DNA of 64,000 bases, from the NCBI RefSeq assembly GCF_038003045.1, contig NZ_JBBOOK010000001.1, forward strand, positions 1,674,001-1,738,000. The letters are read 5' to 3'. The translations under genes were made by a program, and so were the position numbers. This document shows positions 34,555-42,728 of this stretch, in pieces (positions within the stretch are counted from its first letter, which is position 1; each line of letters begins with the position of its first letter). This stretch comes from Sporosarcina sp. FSL W7-1349 (lineage in GTDB: Bacteria > Bacillota > Bacilli > Bacillales_A > Planococcaceae). Under the pieces are notes generated by a model. The model was not told the DNA's origin. It worked only from the letters and a program-made list of their open reading frames with translations, and ran no database searches.

Positions 34555-35277
34555 ATGAATTATGGCAAGATTGAAGATATTTCATTATACAGTAAAGAAT
34601 TGGATGAGGAAATGCAATTGCTCATTCACTTGCCGCATAATTACACACCGCTTTTCACCTATTCCGTATTGATCGCCTCGGACGGGAAAGACTATTTCCA
34701 ATATGGCCGAATTGGGCGTGTCGTGGATGAATTGCTGGATGAAGGCGAGATTGAAAATGTCATTGTTGTCGGCGTGCCTTATAAGAGCGTTTCGGAGCGG
34801 CGACGCATGTATCATCCGGAAGGCGATCGCCATCAGGCCTATATCCGGTTTCTTGCGCATGAATTGGTGCCTTATATAGATGCCAACTATCCGACCGACC
34901 AAATCGGCGGTTGCCGCGGGCTGATCGGGGATTCCCTCGCTGCGACCATTTCACTTTTGACCGCGTTGAAGTATCCCAATATATTCGGAAAAGTGCTCCT
35001 TCATTCCCCCTATGTCGACCAAACTGTCCTGCAATCCGTGGAAGAGGTGAACGATCCTTCCTGTTATTTCATCTATCACGTCATCGGGAAAGGTGAAACC
35101 GAAGTGAAGACGACAGTGGACGGAATCCAAGACTTTTTGACACCGAATCGGGAGTTGAAAGAAGTCATCGGGAGGAAAGGGATTCCTCATTACTATGAGG
35201 AATTCGACGGGGACCATACATGGAAGCATTGGCAGCCCGATGTCAGGCGCGCAGTCCAAATGGCTTTCGGCGAATGA
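34555..35277 (+). CDS. yjcH: Putative esterase, YjcH-like
   Basis: 240-residue esterase D-type alpha/beta hydrolase. Nucleophile elbow in LIGDSLAATIS (GDSLA) and the late His in DGDHTWKHWQ are clear; VYDP-type N-terminal strand is LLIHLPHNY. The ATG follows AGGAGG. It is the first of three co-oriented genes, yjcH-yjcG-yjcF, adjacent in B. subtilis as well though here in the order H, G, F. Substrate unknown; possibly an acyl ester such as a siderophore or cell-wall metabolite. Confidence 0.85.
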   Translation: MNYGKIEDISLYSKELDEEMQLLIHLPHNYTPLFTYSVLIASDGKDYFQYGRIGRVVDELLDEGEIENVIVVGVPYKSVSERRRMYHPEGDRHQAYIRFLAHELVPYIDANYPTDQIGGCRGLIGDSLAATISLLTALKYPNIFGKVLLHSPYVDQTVLQSVEEVNDPSCYFIYHVIGKGETEVKTTVDGIQDFLTPNRELKEVIGRKGIPHYYEEFDGDHTWKHWQPDVRRAVQMAFGE

Positions 35278-35363
35278 TGGTATGAACAGACATTCATTTG
35301 CATTTCTGTTATAATTGAAATTAGATTGGCTATACTAAACATTCCCACAAGGAGGTCTTCATT

Positions 35364-35879
35364 ATGAAATATGGAATTGTAGCGTTTCCTTCAAAAAAAC
35401 TCCAAGATCTTGCTAACGCTTATCGGAAACGGTACGACCCGCATTATGCGCTGATTACTCCCCATCTGACGCTGAAAGAAGTGTTCGATGCTGAAGATCA
35501 TGAAATCGATGAGGTCGCGAAGTCGTTGAAGAAAGTGACGAACAAGCACCGTCCCTTTGAATTGAATGTTTCGAAAGTCAGCACATTCGCCCCGGTCACG
35601 AATACAATCTACTTCAAAGCTGAACCGAATGAAGAACTGCTTGCGTTGCATAAAGACTTGAACTACAATTTCTTCGGAGAGGAACCTGAATATAAATTTG
35701 TTCCGCATATTACCATCGCCCAAAAACTTTCTTCCGGAGAACACGATGACATCATCGGACAATTGAAGATGGTCGGAGTGGATCATAGCGAAGTCATCGA
35801 CCGCCTCCACCTTCTCTACCAACTGGAAGACGGCTCTTGGACGGTGTATGAAACATTCCGTCTGGATGAGGATGAGTGA
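35364..35879 (+). CDS. yjcG: YjcG-like 2'-5' RNA ligase superfamily (2H phosphoesterase) protein
   Basis: 171-residue 2H phosphoesterase-fold protein. The two His-x-Thr/Ser boxes are present: LITPHLTLKEVF and FVPHITIAQKL. Family members hydrolyse or ligate 2'-5' linkages or cyclic phosphodiesters; the B. subtilis protein's substrate is not established. AAGGAGG precedes the ATG. Its stop overlaps the acetyltransferase gene's upstream sequence. Confidence 0.88.
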   Translation: MKYGIVAFPSKKLQDLANAYRKRYDPHYALITPHLTLKEVFDAEDHEIDEVAKSLKKVTNKHRPFELNVSKVSTFAPVTNTIYFKAEPNEELLALHKDLNYNFFGEEPEYKFVPHITIAQKLSSGEHDDIIGQLKMVGVDHSEVIDRLHLLYQLEDGSWTVYETFRLDEDE

Positions 35880-35881
35880 TA

Positions 35882-36358
35882 TTGGTGACAGTCAAAATTG
35901 CCACTTCGAGGAATGAGCGGGAGGACGCTTTTTTTGTAAGAAGGAAAGTTTTTGTGGAAGAACAAGGTGTACCACTCAACTTGGAACTGGATGAATTTGA
36001 TGAAACGGCAAGCCACTTCGTCGTCTATGAAGGTAAGACGGCGATCGGCGCCGGCCGCATTCGGGAAATCGGGGAATCCACCGGTAAAGTCGAACGTGTT
36101 TGTGTTCTGGCTGAACATCGGGGAAAGCATCTCGGAGTTCTCGTGATGGATGCCCTCGAACAGCATGCCGGAGCAACAGGTATGAAAAAAATCGTCCTGA
36201 ACGCACAATCATACGCCATTCCTTTTTATGAAAAACTGGGCTATGTCATCACTTCCCCGGAATTCATGGACGCAGATATCCCTCACCGAGCGATGGAGAA
36301 ATCCATCGTCGGACACGAAGGAACGGACCCTGTCCATGCTTCTGTTCCTTCGAATTGA
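35882..36358 (+). CDS. yjcF: GNAT-family N-acetyltransferase, YjcF-like
   Basis: About 158 residues. GNAT motif A: GKVERVCVLAEHRGKHLGVL; motif B: ILNAQSYAIPFYEKLGYVI. RRKVFVEEQGVPLNLELDEF near the start is typical of the YjcF/ElaA-like branch. TTG 35882 or GTG 35885 is the likely start; both have GAGGATGAG upstream, overlapping the end of yjcG. Acetyl acceptor unknown. A terminator follows. Confidence 0.86.
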   Translation: MVTVKIATSRNEREDAFFVRRKVFVEEQGVPLNLELDEFDETASHFVVYEGKTAIGAGRIREIGESTGKVERVCVLAEHRGKHLGVLVMDALEQHAGATGMKKIVLNAQSYAIPFYEKLGYVITSPEFMDADIPHRAMEKSIVGHEGTDPVHASVPSN

Positions 36359-36394
36359 TTGGTAGAGAGTTTGCTAGGAACGGCTTGAACGGAG

Positions 36395-36436
36395 AAAAAG
36401 GCCCGGATGCTCTAGAAATGGCATTCGGGCCTTTTT
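36395..36436 (+). terminator. Terminator of yjcHGF
   Basis: AAAAAGGCCCGGATGC with complementary GCATTCGGGCCTTTTT; one mismatch, loop of 10. Confidence 0.9.
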
Positions 36437-36635
36437 GTGTTGATCGGAGGGCACCTGCTTAGTCCCGTGAACGTTTCAGGGAACTAGGCTGGTGTCCTAA
36501 TTGTGGGATCAAGTACTTCCATCCAAATTTTGTATAGAGCTTCTTCGATTAACTCTCTTCAAACTCTGTAGCATCCGCCGAAGGATTTACTTCATTCACA
36601 ACCCCTACTGAATCGAATACTTCTGCTGAATTAAG
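36437..36635. other. Spacer, nothing recognised
   Basis: About 200 bp between yjcF and the next gene. GTGAACGTTTCAGGGAAC may be a small inverted structure. No gene seen. Confidence 0.4.
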
Positions 36636-36935
36636 TTATACATATACATTGACGGATATCCCTTTTCCAACAATCTGTGATATGGCTGGTGACAGGTTGA
36701 TCGGATTCGGATGGATGAAGCCTTGGTACGGCGGTGGGGCAGATCGTTTCACTGGTTCCGCCTCTTCTTTCAATTCTTCATCCTGTACAATTTTTTCTGT
36801 CAATTGTTCCGAAAAATCCGGCTCGAGCTCGGTTTTTTCCACTCGATCGATATACGTGTACCGCTTTTCTTCGTTATCCATTCGATTGGCATACAGCTGC
36901 GATTGAATTGGCTGATATGGTATGATATACCCCAT
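36636..36935 (-). CDS. Hypothetical Bacillales protein, 99 residues
   Basis: Starts MGYIIPYQPIQSQLYANRMD, followed by a very acidic stretch (ELEPDFSEQLTEKIVQDEEL) and ends HPNPINLSPAISQIVGKGIS. ATG 36935 is about 6 nt from AGAGGTG; an upstream GTG lies within the binding site. Low complexity, probably disordered in the middle. Its place beside spoVIF and other sporulation genes hints at a spore-related role; no family recognised. Confidence 0.65.
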   Translation of the reverse strand: MGYIIPYQPIQSQLYANRMDNEEKRYTYIDRVEKTELEPDFSEQLTEKIVQDEELKEEAEPVKRSAPPPYQGFIHPNPINLSPAISQIVGKGISVNVYV

Positions 36936-37053
36936 GTCGCACACCTCTTCCCCATTTTTATTGATCCTCTTTGTTGTACCCTCTTTTTTAACTTATGAAA
37001 CTTATTGTGTGATTATTCGTTCAATTGACCTAAAAAATGAGATCGACTTGTTA

Positions 37054-37305
37054 CTAATTACCGAGCATATTTTGAATATCTGACAGATTGACAGACTTTC
37101 CATTCGTGAGAATCGACTTAACAAGCTCGTCTTCTACATGTGGTGGGACATCTTTTTTAGCCATTTTTCCAACTTTCCTGACAATCTTCCTCACTTGACG
37201 CTCATCGCTGAAATCTGCATATTGGATGGCATTTGCCAAAGCAAACACTTCTTCCATCGGCACACCCGTCTTGGATTCGATTTTCTTAAAAAACGAATCG
37301 TTCAT
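37054..37305 (-). CDS. spoVIF: Stage VI sporulation protein F (SpoVIF/YjcC)
   Basis: 83-residue protein matching SpoVIF: FFKKIESKTGVPMEEVFALA, then DERQVRKIVRKVGKMAKKDV and ELVKSILTNG. In B. subtilis SpoVIF acts with GerE in mother-cell control of late coat genes such as the cotVWXYZ cluster. Here cotZ is 2.7 kb away. AAGGGAG precedes the ATG. Confidence 0.87.
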   Translation of the reverse strand: MNDSFFKKIESKTGVPMEEVFALANAIQYADFSDERQVRKIVRKVGKMAKKDVPPHVEDELVKSILTNGKSVNLSDIQNMLGN

Positions 37306-37421
37306 CTTGTAAACTCCCTTCTTCTATATCCATTACTAGAGGAGTTGGAAACGGACCGTTGCCGACAATATGCCGGCATACGGTTCCGATTTTCTGTTAG
37401 CTGGCCGCGTCAGTTATTCCC

Positions 37422-37553
37422 TTAACAGAAACTCCTGCCCACAATAATCAGCAGGATAAAGAGAACAACGATAAGGACGAAAGTGGAACCGCCATAAGAG
37501 CCTCCTCCTCCATACGCGCCCTGTACGCCGCCATACGGATTGCATCCAAACAT
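37422..37553 (-). CDS. YjcZ-family sporulation peptide
   Basis: 43 residues: MFGCNPYGGVQGAYGGGGSY then GGSTFVLIVVLFILLIIVGR SFC. A Gly/Tyr-rich head and one membrane span, the usual YjcZ/SscA-type design. GGAAGGGAGG before the ATG. A sigma-K-type -10 (CATAGTATA on the minus strand, 37578-37586) lies just upstream, though the -35 is poor. Likely made late in the mother cell. Confidence 0.85.
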   Translation of the reverse strand: MFGCNPYGGVQGAYGGGGSYGGSTFVLIVVLFILLIIVGRSFC

Positions 37554-37670
37554 GAAAATCCCTCCTTCCCTTCCACCTATACTATGCAGAGGCGATAAGA
37601 AAGGAGGGGGCGAAGACACAATGGATTCAATCACCCGATATAATTTTTTCTGTTTATTCTTTGTCTCCCG

Positions 37671-38042
37671 TCATACTTTCCCTTTCGGCTTAAATAGTAA
37701 CGCGGCGATGAGACCGAAGATGATAGCTGCACTGATTCCGGAACTCGTCACTTCGAACATTCCCGTCACCACACCGATCAAGCCATGCTTTTCCGCCTCC
37801 GCCATCGCTCCATGCGTCAAGGAGTTACCGAAAGAAGTGATCGGGATCGTGGCGCCCGCCCCGGCAAAGTCGATGAACGGTTCGTAGAGACCGAATCCAT
37901 CCAGGACCGACCCGATTACGACAAGTAGACATAGTGTATGCGCCGGTGTCAGTTTTGCCACATCAAACAGCAGTTGTCCAATGACGCAAACCAATCCTCC
38001 GACGATAAATGCAGTGACATATATTGAAAGCATCTGACCCAC
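37671..38042 (-). CDS. spoVAE: Stage V sporulation protein AE (SpoVAEb type)
   Basis: About 123-residue membrane protein with four predicted spans: [40 protein letters not shown] and [20 protein letters not shown] are typical SpoVAE segments. It forms part of the inner-membrane channel that moves Ca-dipicolinic acid during sporulation and germination. GTG 38042 follows directly on spoVAD; an ATG three codons in is an alternative. Sister in fold to SpoVAC. Confidence 0.92.
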   Translation of the reverse strand: MGQMLSIYVTAFIVGGLVCVIGQLLFDVAKLTPAHTLCLLVVIGSVLDGFGLYEPFIDFAGAGATIPITSFGNSLTHGAMAEAEKHGLIGVVTGMFEVTSSGISAAIIFGLIAALLFKPKGKV

Positions 38043-39047
38043 TCATTTCATCGTTAATTCGACTGCGTGTGCAATACACGGGATCGTATCTCCTTGCTGA
38101 AAAGACAGCGGGGATAAGAGGGCACCCGTCGCGATAAGGAGAACCCGTTTCAATTCCCCTTTCATCATACTTCCATAGACGTCAGAAAAATAAACGGCCG
38201 CGGAGCAACCGGCTCCGCTAGCCCCCGCCAGGAATGACGAGTCATTCCCGTAAAATTCCGATCCCGCATCCCTAAAATTCGGCGTTATCTCAATATCATG
38301 ATTTTCCGCCAGCGTCTTATATAGTTCAAAACCAGTCTTCCCCAAGTCTCCTGTCATAATCAGATCATAATCAGCGGCTTGCATTCCATGTCCCTCGAGA
38401 TGGCGGACGAGTGTATCGGATGCTGCCGGTGCCATCGCGGCGCCCATGTTTAATGGATCTGTCATACCAAGATCAATTGCACAGCCGATGGTTGCTTTCT
38501 CTACAATCGGATACCCTTCCCTCTTCGGCGTGATCGCTGTGACACCAGCCGCAGTCACCGTCCATTGCGCTGTTTCTGACTTTTGGACGCCATATTCGAT
38601 TGGATAGCGGAATTGCCTTTCAATCGCGTTATGTTGACTGGAAGACCCCGCTAACGAACAGTTTGACATGCCCAGTTCAGTCACCATGGCAGCCGCAATG
38701 ATGGATGAGACGGAGGTGGCGCAGGCGGAGAACAACCCGAGATAGGGGATCCCCAATGTGGTTGCACCAAAATTCGACGGGGTCATCTGGTTTACTAAAT
38801 CTCCGGTGAACAGGAAATCGGCATCGGCCGGGATTTGTTCTAGCTTGCTCAAAGCAATCATCACTGCGTCTTCCAGCATTTTGGCGTGGGCGTGCTCATT
38901 CGTCTTCAGCCCACAACGTTCATCGTCGTACCCTTTGTCGAATAATGCGGCAAAGGGGCTTTTTTTCATTTCCAAAGGGCCCGCTGTTACACCAGTCGCA
39001 GCTAGGCAAGGAGATGTCTGGAATGTCAGGAGCCCACGTTTCACCAT
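38043..39047 (-). CDS. spoVAD: Stage V sporulation protein AD
   Basis: 334-residue thiolase-fold protein without catalytic function, binding dipicolinic acid in the SpoVA complex. MVKRGLLTFQTSPCLAATGV, LFSACATSVSSIIAAAMVTE and FLAGASGAGCSAAVYFSDVY are diagnostic. Start overlaps the spoVAC stop by 7 nt. Expected at the spore inner membrane with SpoVAC and SpoVAE. Confidence 0.95.
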   Translation of the reverse strand: MVKRGLLTFQTSPCLAATGVTAGPLEMKKSPFAALFDKGYDDERCGLKTNEHAHAKMLEDAVMIALSKLEQIPADADFLFTGDLVNQMTPSNFGATTLGIPYLGLFSACATSVSSIIAAAMVTELGMSNCSLAGSSSQHNAIERQFRYPIEYGVQKSETAQWTVTAAGVTAITPKREGYPIVEKATIGCAIDLGMTDPLNMGAAMAPAASDTLVRHLEGHGMQAADYDLIMTGDLGKTGFELYKTLAENHDIEITPNFRDAGSEFYGNDSSFLAGASGAGCSAAVYFSDVYGSMMKGELKRVLLIATGALLSPLSFQQGDTIPCIAHAVELTMK

Positions 39048-39496
39048 GAAGCGACCCCCAACTTCACGAGAATGGTCTTGATCAATGCGACAAGGAAGGC
39101 GGAAAATACGCCGAACAAGATGACCGAGCCCGCCAGCTTGAACATATTCCCGCCTACTCCGAGAACATATCCTTCCGTTTTATGTTCAATTGCCGAGGAG
39201 ATGACCGCGTTGCCAAAACCGGTGATCGGGACAGAGGCTCCCGCACCGCCGAATTGTCCGATCTTCTTATATTGGCCGAATCCGGTTAGCAGCATGGCGA
39301 AGAAAATCATCGTCGCGACAGTCGGATTGCTGGCGGTCCGTTCGGTGAAATCGAAGAACATGATATAAAAGAGTGAGACAAGCTGGCCGACCAAACAAAT
39401 GATGCCGCCTGTCAGAAACGCCTTGAACAGATTTTTTAGTAAAGGAGTCTGGGGTGACTTCTCTTTTTCCAGTTTCGCATACTTATTTTCATTCAT
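39041..39496 (-). CDS. spoVAC: Stage V sporulation protein AC
   Basis: 151-residue membrane protein: FLTGGIICLVGQLVSLFYIM, FGQYKKIGQFGGAGASVPIT and GFGNAVISSAIEHKTEGYVL match SpoVAC, a mechanosensitive channel component for dipicolinic acid. Its ATG overlaps the stop of the upstream lipoprotein gene. Follows the order lipoprotein, AC, AD, AE. Confidence 0.95.
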   Translation of the reverse strand: MNENKYAKLEKEKSPQTPLLKNLFKAFLTGGIICLVGQLVSLFYIMFFDFTERTASNPTVATMIFFAMLLTGFGQYKKIGQFGGAGASVPITGFGNAVISSAIEHKTEGYVLGVGGNMFKLAGSVILFGVFSAFLVALIKTILVKLGVASW

Positions 39497-39888
39497 CAGG
39501 TCTCTTCCTTTAGTAAAGATTTTAAGTCGTCGATTTTCTTCCCGACATCCTTCGTGTCACTTTCATTCATCAATTTCGTCGCTTCGTACAAAATTTTACT
39601 ATCGGCCGAAACGGTGATATCCAAATCCGGATAGAGCTTTTCCAACTTTTTTTTCAATTCCTTCTCGATTTTCCCTTTGCGAAAACGGGAAAATGTTTCG
39701 ACCCTTACGCCCGTCAGCAACTGTTCCTCGTGGAACACTGCGCTGACCGACTTCAGCCGTTCGTCTTTCTTGAATAACTCTTCCGCCTGCGAACTGTCTT
39801 CATCCGTTGCGTTAAAAATCCGGATGCCGTTTCCTGTGCACCCCGCTAGGAGGACGAGCAGAAAAATTACGATAACGAGCTTTCGGAT
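39496..39888 (-). CDS. YhcN/YlaJ-type sporulation lipoprotein with non-standard start
   Basis: A lipoprotein with signal RKLVIVIFLLVLLAGC (lipobox LAGC) followed by a YhcN/YlaJ-like domain (EELFKKDERLKSVSAVFHEE, LEKLYPDLDITVSADSKILY). GTGGAGGGG lies exactly 6 nt before ATC at 39888, whereas a GTG at 39912 overlaps the predicted sigma-G -10 element and so would lie before the transcript begins. ATC is thus the best-placed start, or an ATG altered by mutation or error. First gene of the spoVA operon; homologues are spore inner-membrane proteins in forespores. Confidence 0.75.
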   Translation of the reverse strand: MRKLVIVIFLLVLLAGCTGNGIRIFNATDEDSSQAEELFKKDERLKSVSAVFHEEQLLTGVRVETFSRFRKGKIEKELKKKLEKLYPDLDITVSADSKILYEATKLMNESDTKDVGKKIDDLKSLLKEET

Positions 39889-39911
39889 AGGCGTCCCCTC
39901 CACTTTTTTCA

Positions 39912-39941
39912 CAGTATGCCTTTTTCGCCGAAACTTTATTC
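39912..39941 (-). promoter_or_regulatory. Sigma-G/F-type promoter of the spoVA operon
   Basis: Minus strand GAATA, an 18-nt spacer and CATACTG. It fits GHATR-N17/18-CATNNTA with one mismatch at the end of the -10. Start of transcription near 39905. spoVA genes are transcribed by sigma-G in the forespore. Confidence 0.65.
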
Positions 39942-39962
39942 AAAACCGGTATGTCTGCCCTT

Positions 39963-39989
39963 ACGCATGAAAAAACGTCGCATAAGGTA
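39963..39989 (+). promoter_or_regulatory. Sigma-K-type promoter of cotZ
   Basis: AC, a 16-nt spacer and CATAAGGTA (39981-39989) match the sigma-K consensus AC-N16/17-CATANNNTA. It lies 30 nt before the cotZ start, as expected for a late mother-cell coat gene. Confidence 0.75.
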
Positions 39990-40018
39990 TAGGGAATTGA
40001 AAAAAGGAGGTGTTAAGA

Positions 40019-40591
40019 ATGGGTTGTGGAAAAACTGAGGATGTCGGAGGCGTTCGCGGACACGATAACTGCATCTGTGAAGTGGTGCGGGCGATCAAGC
40101 GCGTGCAAGACTTGCGCGATGATCGGGATTGTGACGACTGCGCATCTGACTGCTTTACAAGTCCGCTTGGCAGCATTGTAAGCCCGGCACGTCAACGGGC
40201 CAACACGCGGGTATTCACCCTTTCAAATGACAAAGGTGATTTGTTCAAGGCTTTGTTCAAACGGGAACAACGTAGACATCACCATAGGCACAGCGATGGT
40301 CATGTAGGTGGCGAATCAGAAGGGCACCATCACCATCACAATAACTGTATCTCTGTTTTCTTCAGAGTACAGAACATCTTTGACAATTGTTGCGCCACAT
40401 TGCAAGTGCTCGAGCCACTCGATCGGGACCGTCGTCCAGTAGATATCACGAAACACGGTAAGATCGACCTGGAGGAAATCTGCCGAGTCGAAAACTTTGC
40501 ACCGACAGGATCTTGTATTACTGTAGACTTGAAATGCTTCTGTGGAATTCAGTGTATTAAAGACATTTTCATTGATTGCGACGATTTTTAA
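40019..40591 (+). CDS. cotZ: Spore coat protein CotZ/CotY/ExsY family with His-rich insert
   Basis: 190-residue Cys-rich coat/crust protein. N-terminal MGCGKTEDVGGVRGHDNCIC and CVVRAIKRVQD-type segment, then the C-terminal half ICRVENFAPTGSCITVDLKC and FCGIQCIKDIFIDCDDF match CotZ/ExsY, which assemble by disulfides into the crust or exosporium. The middle carries an insertion of about 35 residues rich in His (RRHHHRHSDGHVGG; EGHHHHHNNC), making it longer than B. subtilis CotZ (148) or CotY (162). AAAAAGGAGG is 7 nt from ATG 40019. Monocistronic, ended by a strong terminator. Confidence 0.92.
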   Translation: MGCGKTEDVGGVRGHDNCICEVVRAIKRVQDLRDDRDCDDCASDCFTSPLGSIVSPARQRANTRVFTLSNDKGDLFKALFKREQRRHHHRHSDGHVGGESEGHHHHHNNCISVFFRVQNIFDNCCATLQVLEPLDRDRRPVDITKHGKIDLEEICRVENFAPTGSCITVDLKCFCGIQCIKDIFIDCDDF

Positions 40592-40612
40592 AAGCCAGCC
40601 TGCAATGCGTAA

Positions 40613-40645
40613 CTGCCCGTCCGGCTTAGCCGGCGGGCACTTTTT
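40613..40645 (+). terminator. Terminator of cotZ
   Basis: CTGCCCGTCCGGC pairs with GCCGGCGGGCA(C) around TTA, followed by TTTTT. Confidence 0.88.
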
Positions 40646-40692
40646 CTGTACGCATAAATAGCAGAACGGAGGATTCCGCTCTGCCTATTCGG

Positions 40693-41139
40693 TCACCGCT
40701 CTTGAAAAGGGGTGCCTCTCCAAAGAATCTCTTCAATTTCTACTAAATCGATGGCGACGACAGTTTGCTCTTCATCCTCCAACTCAATGAAAACCGATTC
40801 CCCTTCAACCCTTGCAATGGTTCCAGTCATGGCTTCTTCACTTAACACAAATTGCAGCGGCTTATAGATCTGCCGAGGAAACGAGGAGGCCAAGTACATA
40901 ATACGTCGGATTACGGACGGATCGATTGCCTTTTCTCCGGACACTGTCTCCTGCTCTTCGTCATGGCGGGCCACTTCCAACTGGACGGAACTTTTTTCAA
41001 TCTCCTGCCCCGACCGGGGAGCGAAAATGGACGTACTTTCTTCCTCTAGCGGGGCTGGCTCTTCGGTAAAGGTGATTCTGACATAAACCGGTGGTGTCTG
41101 GATAAACAGCAATGGCTCATTATGCAAGATCGTCAGCAC
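40693..41139 (-). CDS. cotO: CotO-family spore coat protein
   Basis: About 148 residues. The CotO hallmark is an N-terminal NEPLLFIQTPPV motif and a C-terminal domain VIRRIMYLASSFPRQIYKPL, then EDEEQTVVAIDLVEIEEILW. The middle is acidic and low-complexity. Start is uncertain: GTG 41139 and TTG 41127 are both near AAAAAGGAT, and the frame stays open to 41244, but the segment before NEPLL is not typical. CotO is a spore coat morphogenetic factor. Next to cotZ as in B. subtilis. Confidence 0.82.
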   Translation of the reverse strand: MLTILHNEPLLFIQTPPVYVRITFTEEPAPLEEESTSIFAPRSGQEIEKSSVQLEVARHDEEQETVSGEKAIDPSVIRRIMYLASSFPRQIYKPLQFVLSEEAMTGTIARVEGESVFIELEDEEQTVVAIDLVEIEEILWRGTPFQER

Positions 41140-41242
41140 ATCCTTTTTTAAAAGTAGTATATGCGCCCGGTTTCGGAGTGGTTCTCCTAAGGGGGAAGGG
41201 AGCCCGATTGGAAAGTTTAACCCAAATTTAATATCCTCCAAC

Positions 41243-41286
41243 AAAAAAACTTTCCCTCAGCGTTCAAAGATCGCTGAGGAAAAGTG
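41243..41286 (-). terminator. mgtE terminator overlapping its stop codon
   Basis: CTTTTCCTCAGCG pairs with CGCTGAGGGAAAG, followed by TTTTTTTG on the minus strand. The 5' arm lies inside the last seven codons of mgtE. Confidence 0.85.
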
Positions 41287-42637
41287 TGGCAAGACCTAGA
41301 TAAATAATAATACTGATGACGTCATTCAGTGTGGTGATGAATGGACCGGATGCGACAGCTGGGTCGATTTTCAGTCTATGCATGAATAATGGGATGAATG
41401 AACCGGAAATAGTCGCGACGAATATGGAGACGAGAATCGCCGCGCCAACGAGAAGGCCGATGAGAAATTCATGTTTCCACACATAGATGAGCGCGACGAC
41501 GAAAATCGCGCAAAGCAAGCCCGTGATCAACCCGGTTCCAGCTTCCCGGAGGAGCAGTTTGAATTTGCTTTCGTCTTCCACATCCCGTGTTGCAATTCCG
41601 CGTACCGCTACGGCAAGCGCTTGCGTTCCACTATTTCCTGCAGTCCCGGCGATCAATGGGATAAATGCGGCAAGCAAAGCCACTTTGGATATTGTTTCCG
41701 TAAATAAATCGATGAGGTTTGCCGTCAACATCCCGAGTACAAGCAGGATGAGAAGCCACGGCAACCTCTTTTTCGCTGCCGAAATGGAATTACGGTCAAA
41801 TGTATCCATATTGGAAACGGCCGCGAGTTTGGAATAGTCATCGGACGCTTCTTCATCTAAGACGTCGATAATATCATCGACTGTAATAATACCCAGTATA
41901 TGGTTTTGGAAATCAACAACCGGCATGGCGAGCAAGTTATAGTCTTTGATCATCCGGGCGACTTCTTCCTGGTCTTCAGACACGAGAACATTGACGACAC
42001 GTTCGCTCATGATAGAACGGATGAGCGTATCCTCATCGGCAATGATCAGGTCCCGAAGCGAGACAACTCCGGTCAAGTGGTTGTCGTCATCCACAACGAA
42101 TACATAATAAATCGTCTCCGCACCCGGTGCTTCATTGCGCAAAATGGTCATAGCCGAACGGACAGTGGAGTTTTCCGGCACCGTGACATACTCCGTCGTC
42201 ATGATGGAACCGGCAGTATATTCTTCGTAATGCAGCAAGGCCTTAATCTCGGCAGCGGCTTCTTTATTCATCAAAGTCAGGTAGCTGACGACTTGTGATT
42301 TGTCCAATTCATTCAGGACATCGACCGCGTTATCGACGAACATATAGGAAATCATGTCAGCCGCATAGGTCGTGTCCATCTCCTGAAGGAAATTCCGATA
42401 TTCGTCTTCTGCAATCTCACTCGTCTCGAAAATTTCCGCGAGCTCTTTCGGAGATAAATATTGGTAAATCGTCCGGCGCAGTTCGGGGCCTACCTTCTCA
42501 TAAAACTTTGCCCGATCATACGGGTGAAGCATGAAATACTCTTCACGGAATTCCCGGATATTCCGCCCTTCCAACAATTCCTGTAACTTTTCCTCATCAT
42601 AAATAATTTCTTCTTTATATTCTTCATGCATTGTCAT
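41264..42637 (-). CDS. mgtE: Magnesium transporter MgtE
   Basis: About 457 residues. The N domain of helical MgtE repeats (MHPYDRAKFYEKVGPELRR, ELAEIFETSEI) is followed by two CBS domains (MTTEYVTVPENSTV; NLLAMPVVDFQNHILGIITV), then five membrane spans with the channel signature PLIAGTAGNSGTQALAVAVR. Mg2+ binding to CBS and N domains closes the pore. GAGGAAGG precedes the start. Transcribed divergently from prpE with only about 90 bp between them, so there is no room for an M-box riboswitch. Confidence 0.94.
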   Translation of the reverse strand: MTMHEEYKEEIIYDEEKLQELLEGRNIREFREEYFMLHPYDRAKFYEKVGPELRRTIYQYLSPKELAEIFETSEIAEDEYRNFLQEMDTTYAADMISYMFVDNAVDVLNELDKSQVVSYLTLMNKEAAAEIKALLHYEEYTAGSIMTTEYVTVPENSTVRSAMTILRNEAPGAETIYYVFVVDDDNHLTGVVSLRDLIIADEDTLIRSIMSERVVNVLVSEDQEEVARMIKDYNLLAMPVVDFQNHILGIITVDDIIDVLDEEASDDYSKLAAVSNMDTFDRNSISAAKKRLPWLLILLVLGMLTANLIDLFTETISKVALLAAFIPLIAGTAGNSGTQALAVAVRGIATRDVEDESKFKLLLREAGTGLITGLLCAIFVVALIYVWKHEFLIGLLVGAAILVSIFVATISGSFIPLFMHRLKIDPAVASGPFITTLNDVISIIIYLGLATLFLSDL

Positions 42638-42728
42638 CATCACACCTTCCTCTCGATGCGCGGGAGTGATTGCTTTCAGTAGGGGATACTATATACTAAG
42701 TTATAGAATTAAAAAGGGTGAGCAAAAA

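Noticed and set aside
36437..36635. Possible insertion-sequence end after yjcF
   Set aside because: A short inverted structure only; no second end or duplicated target seen.
42638..42728. M-box riboswitch upstream of mgtE
   Set aside because: Only about 90 bp separate mgtE from the divergent prpE, too short for an M-box, and its conserved stems are not seen.
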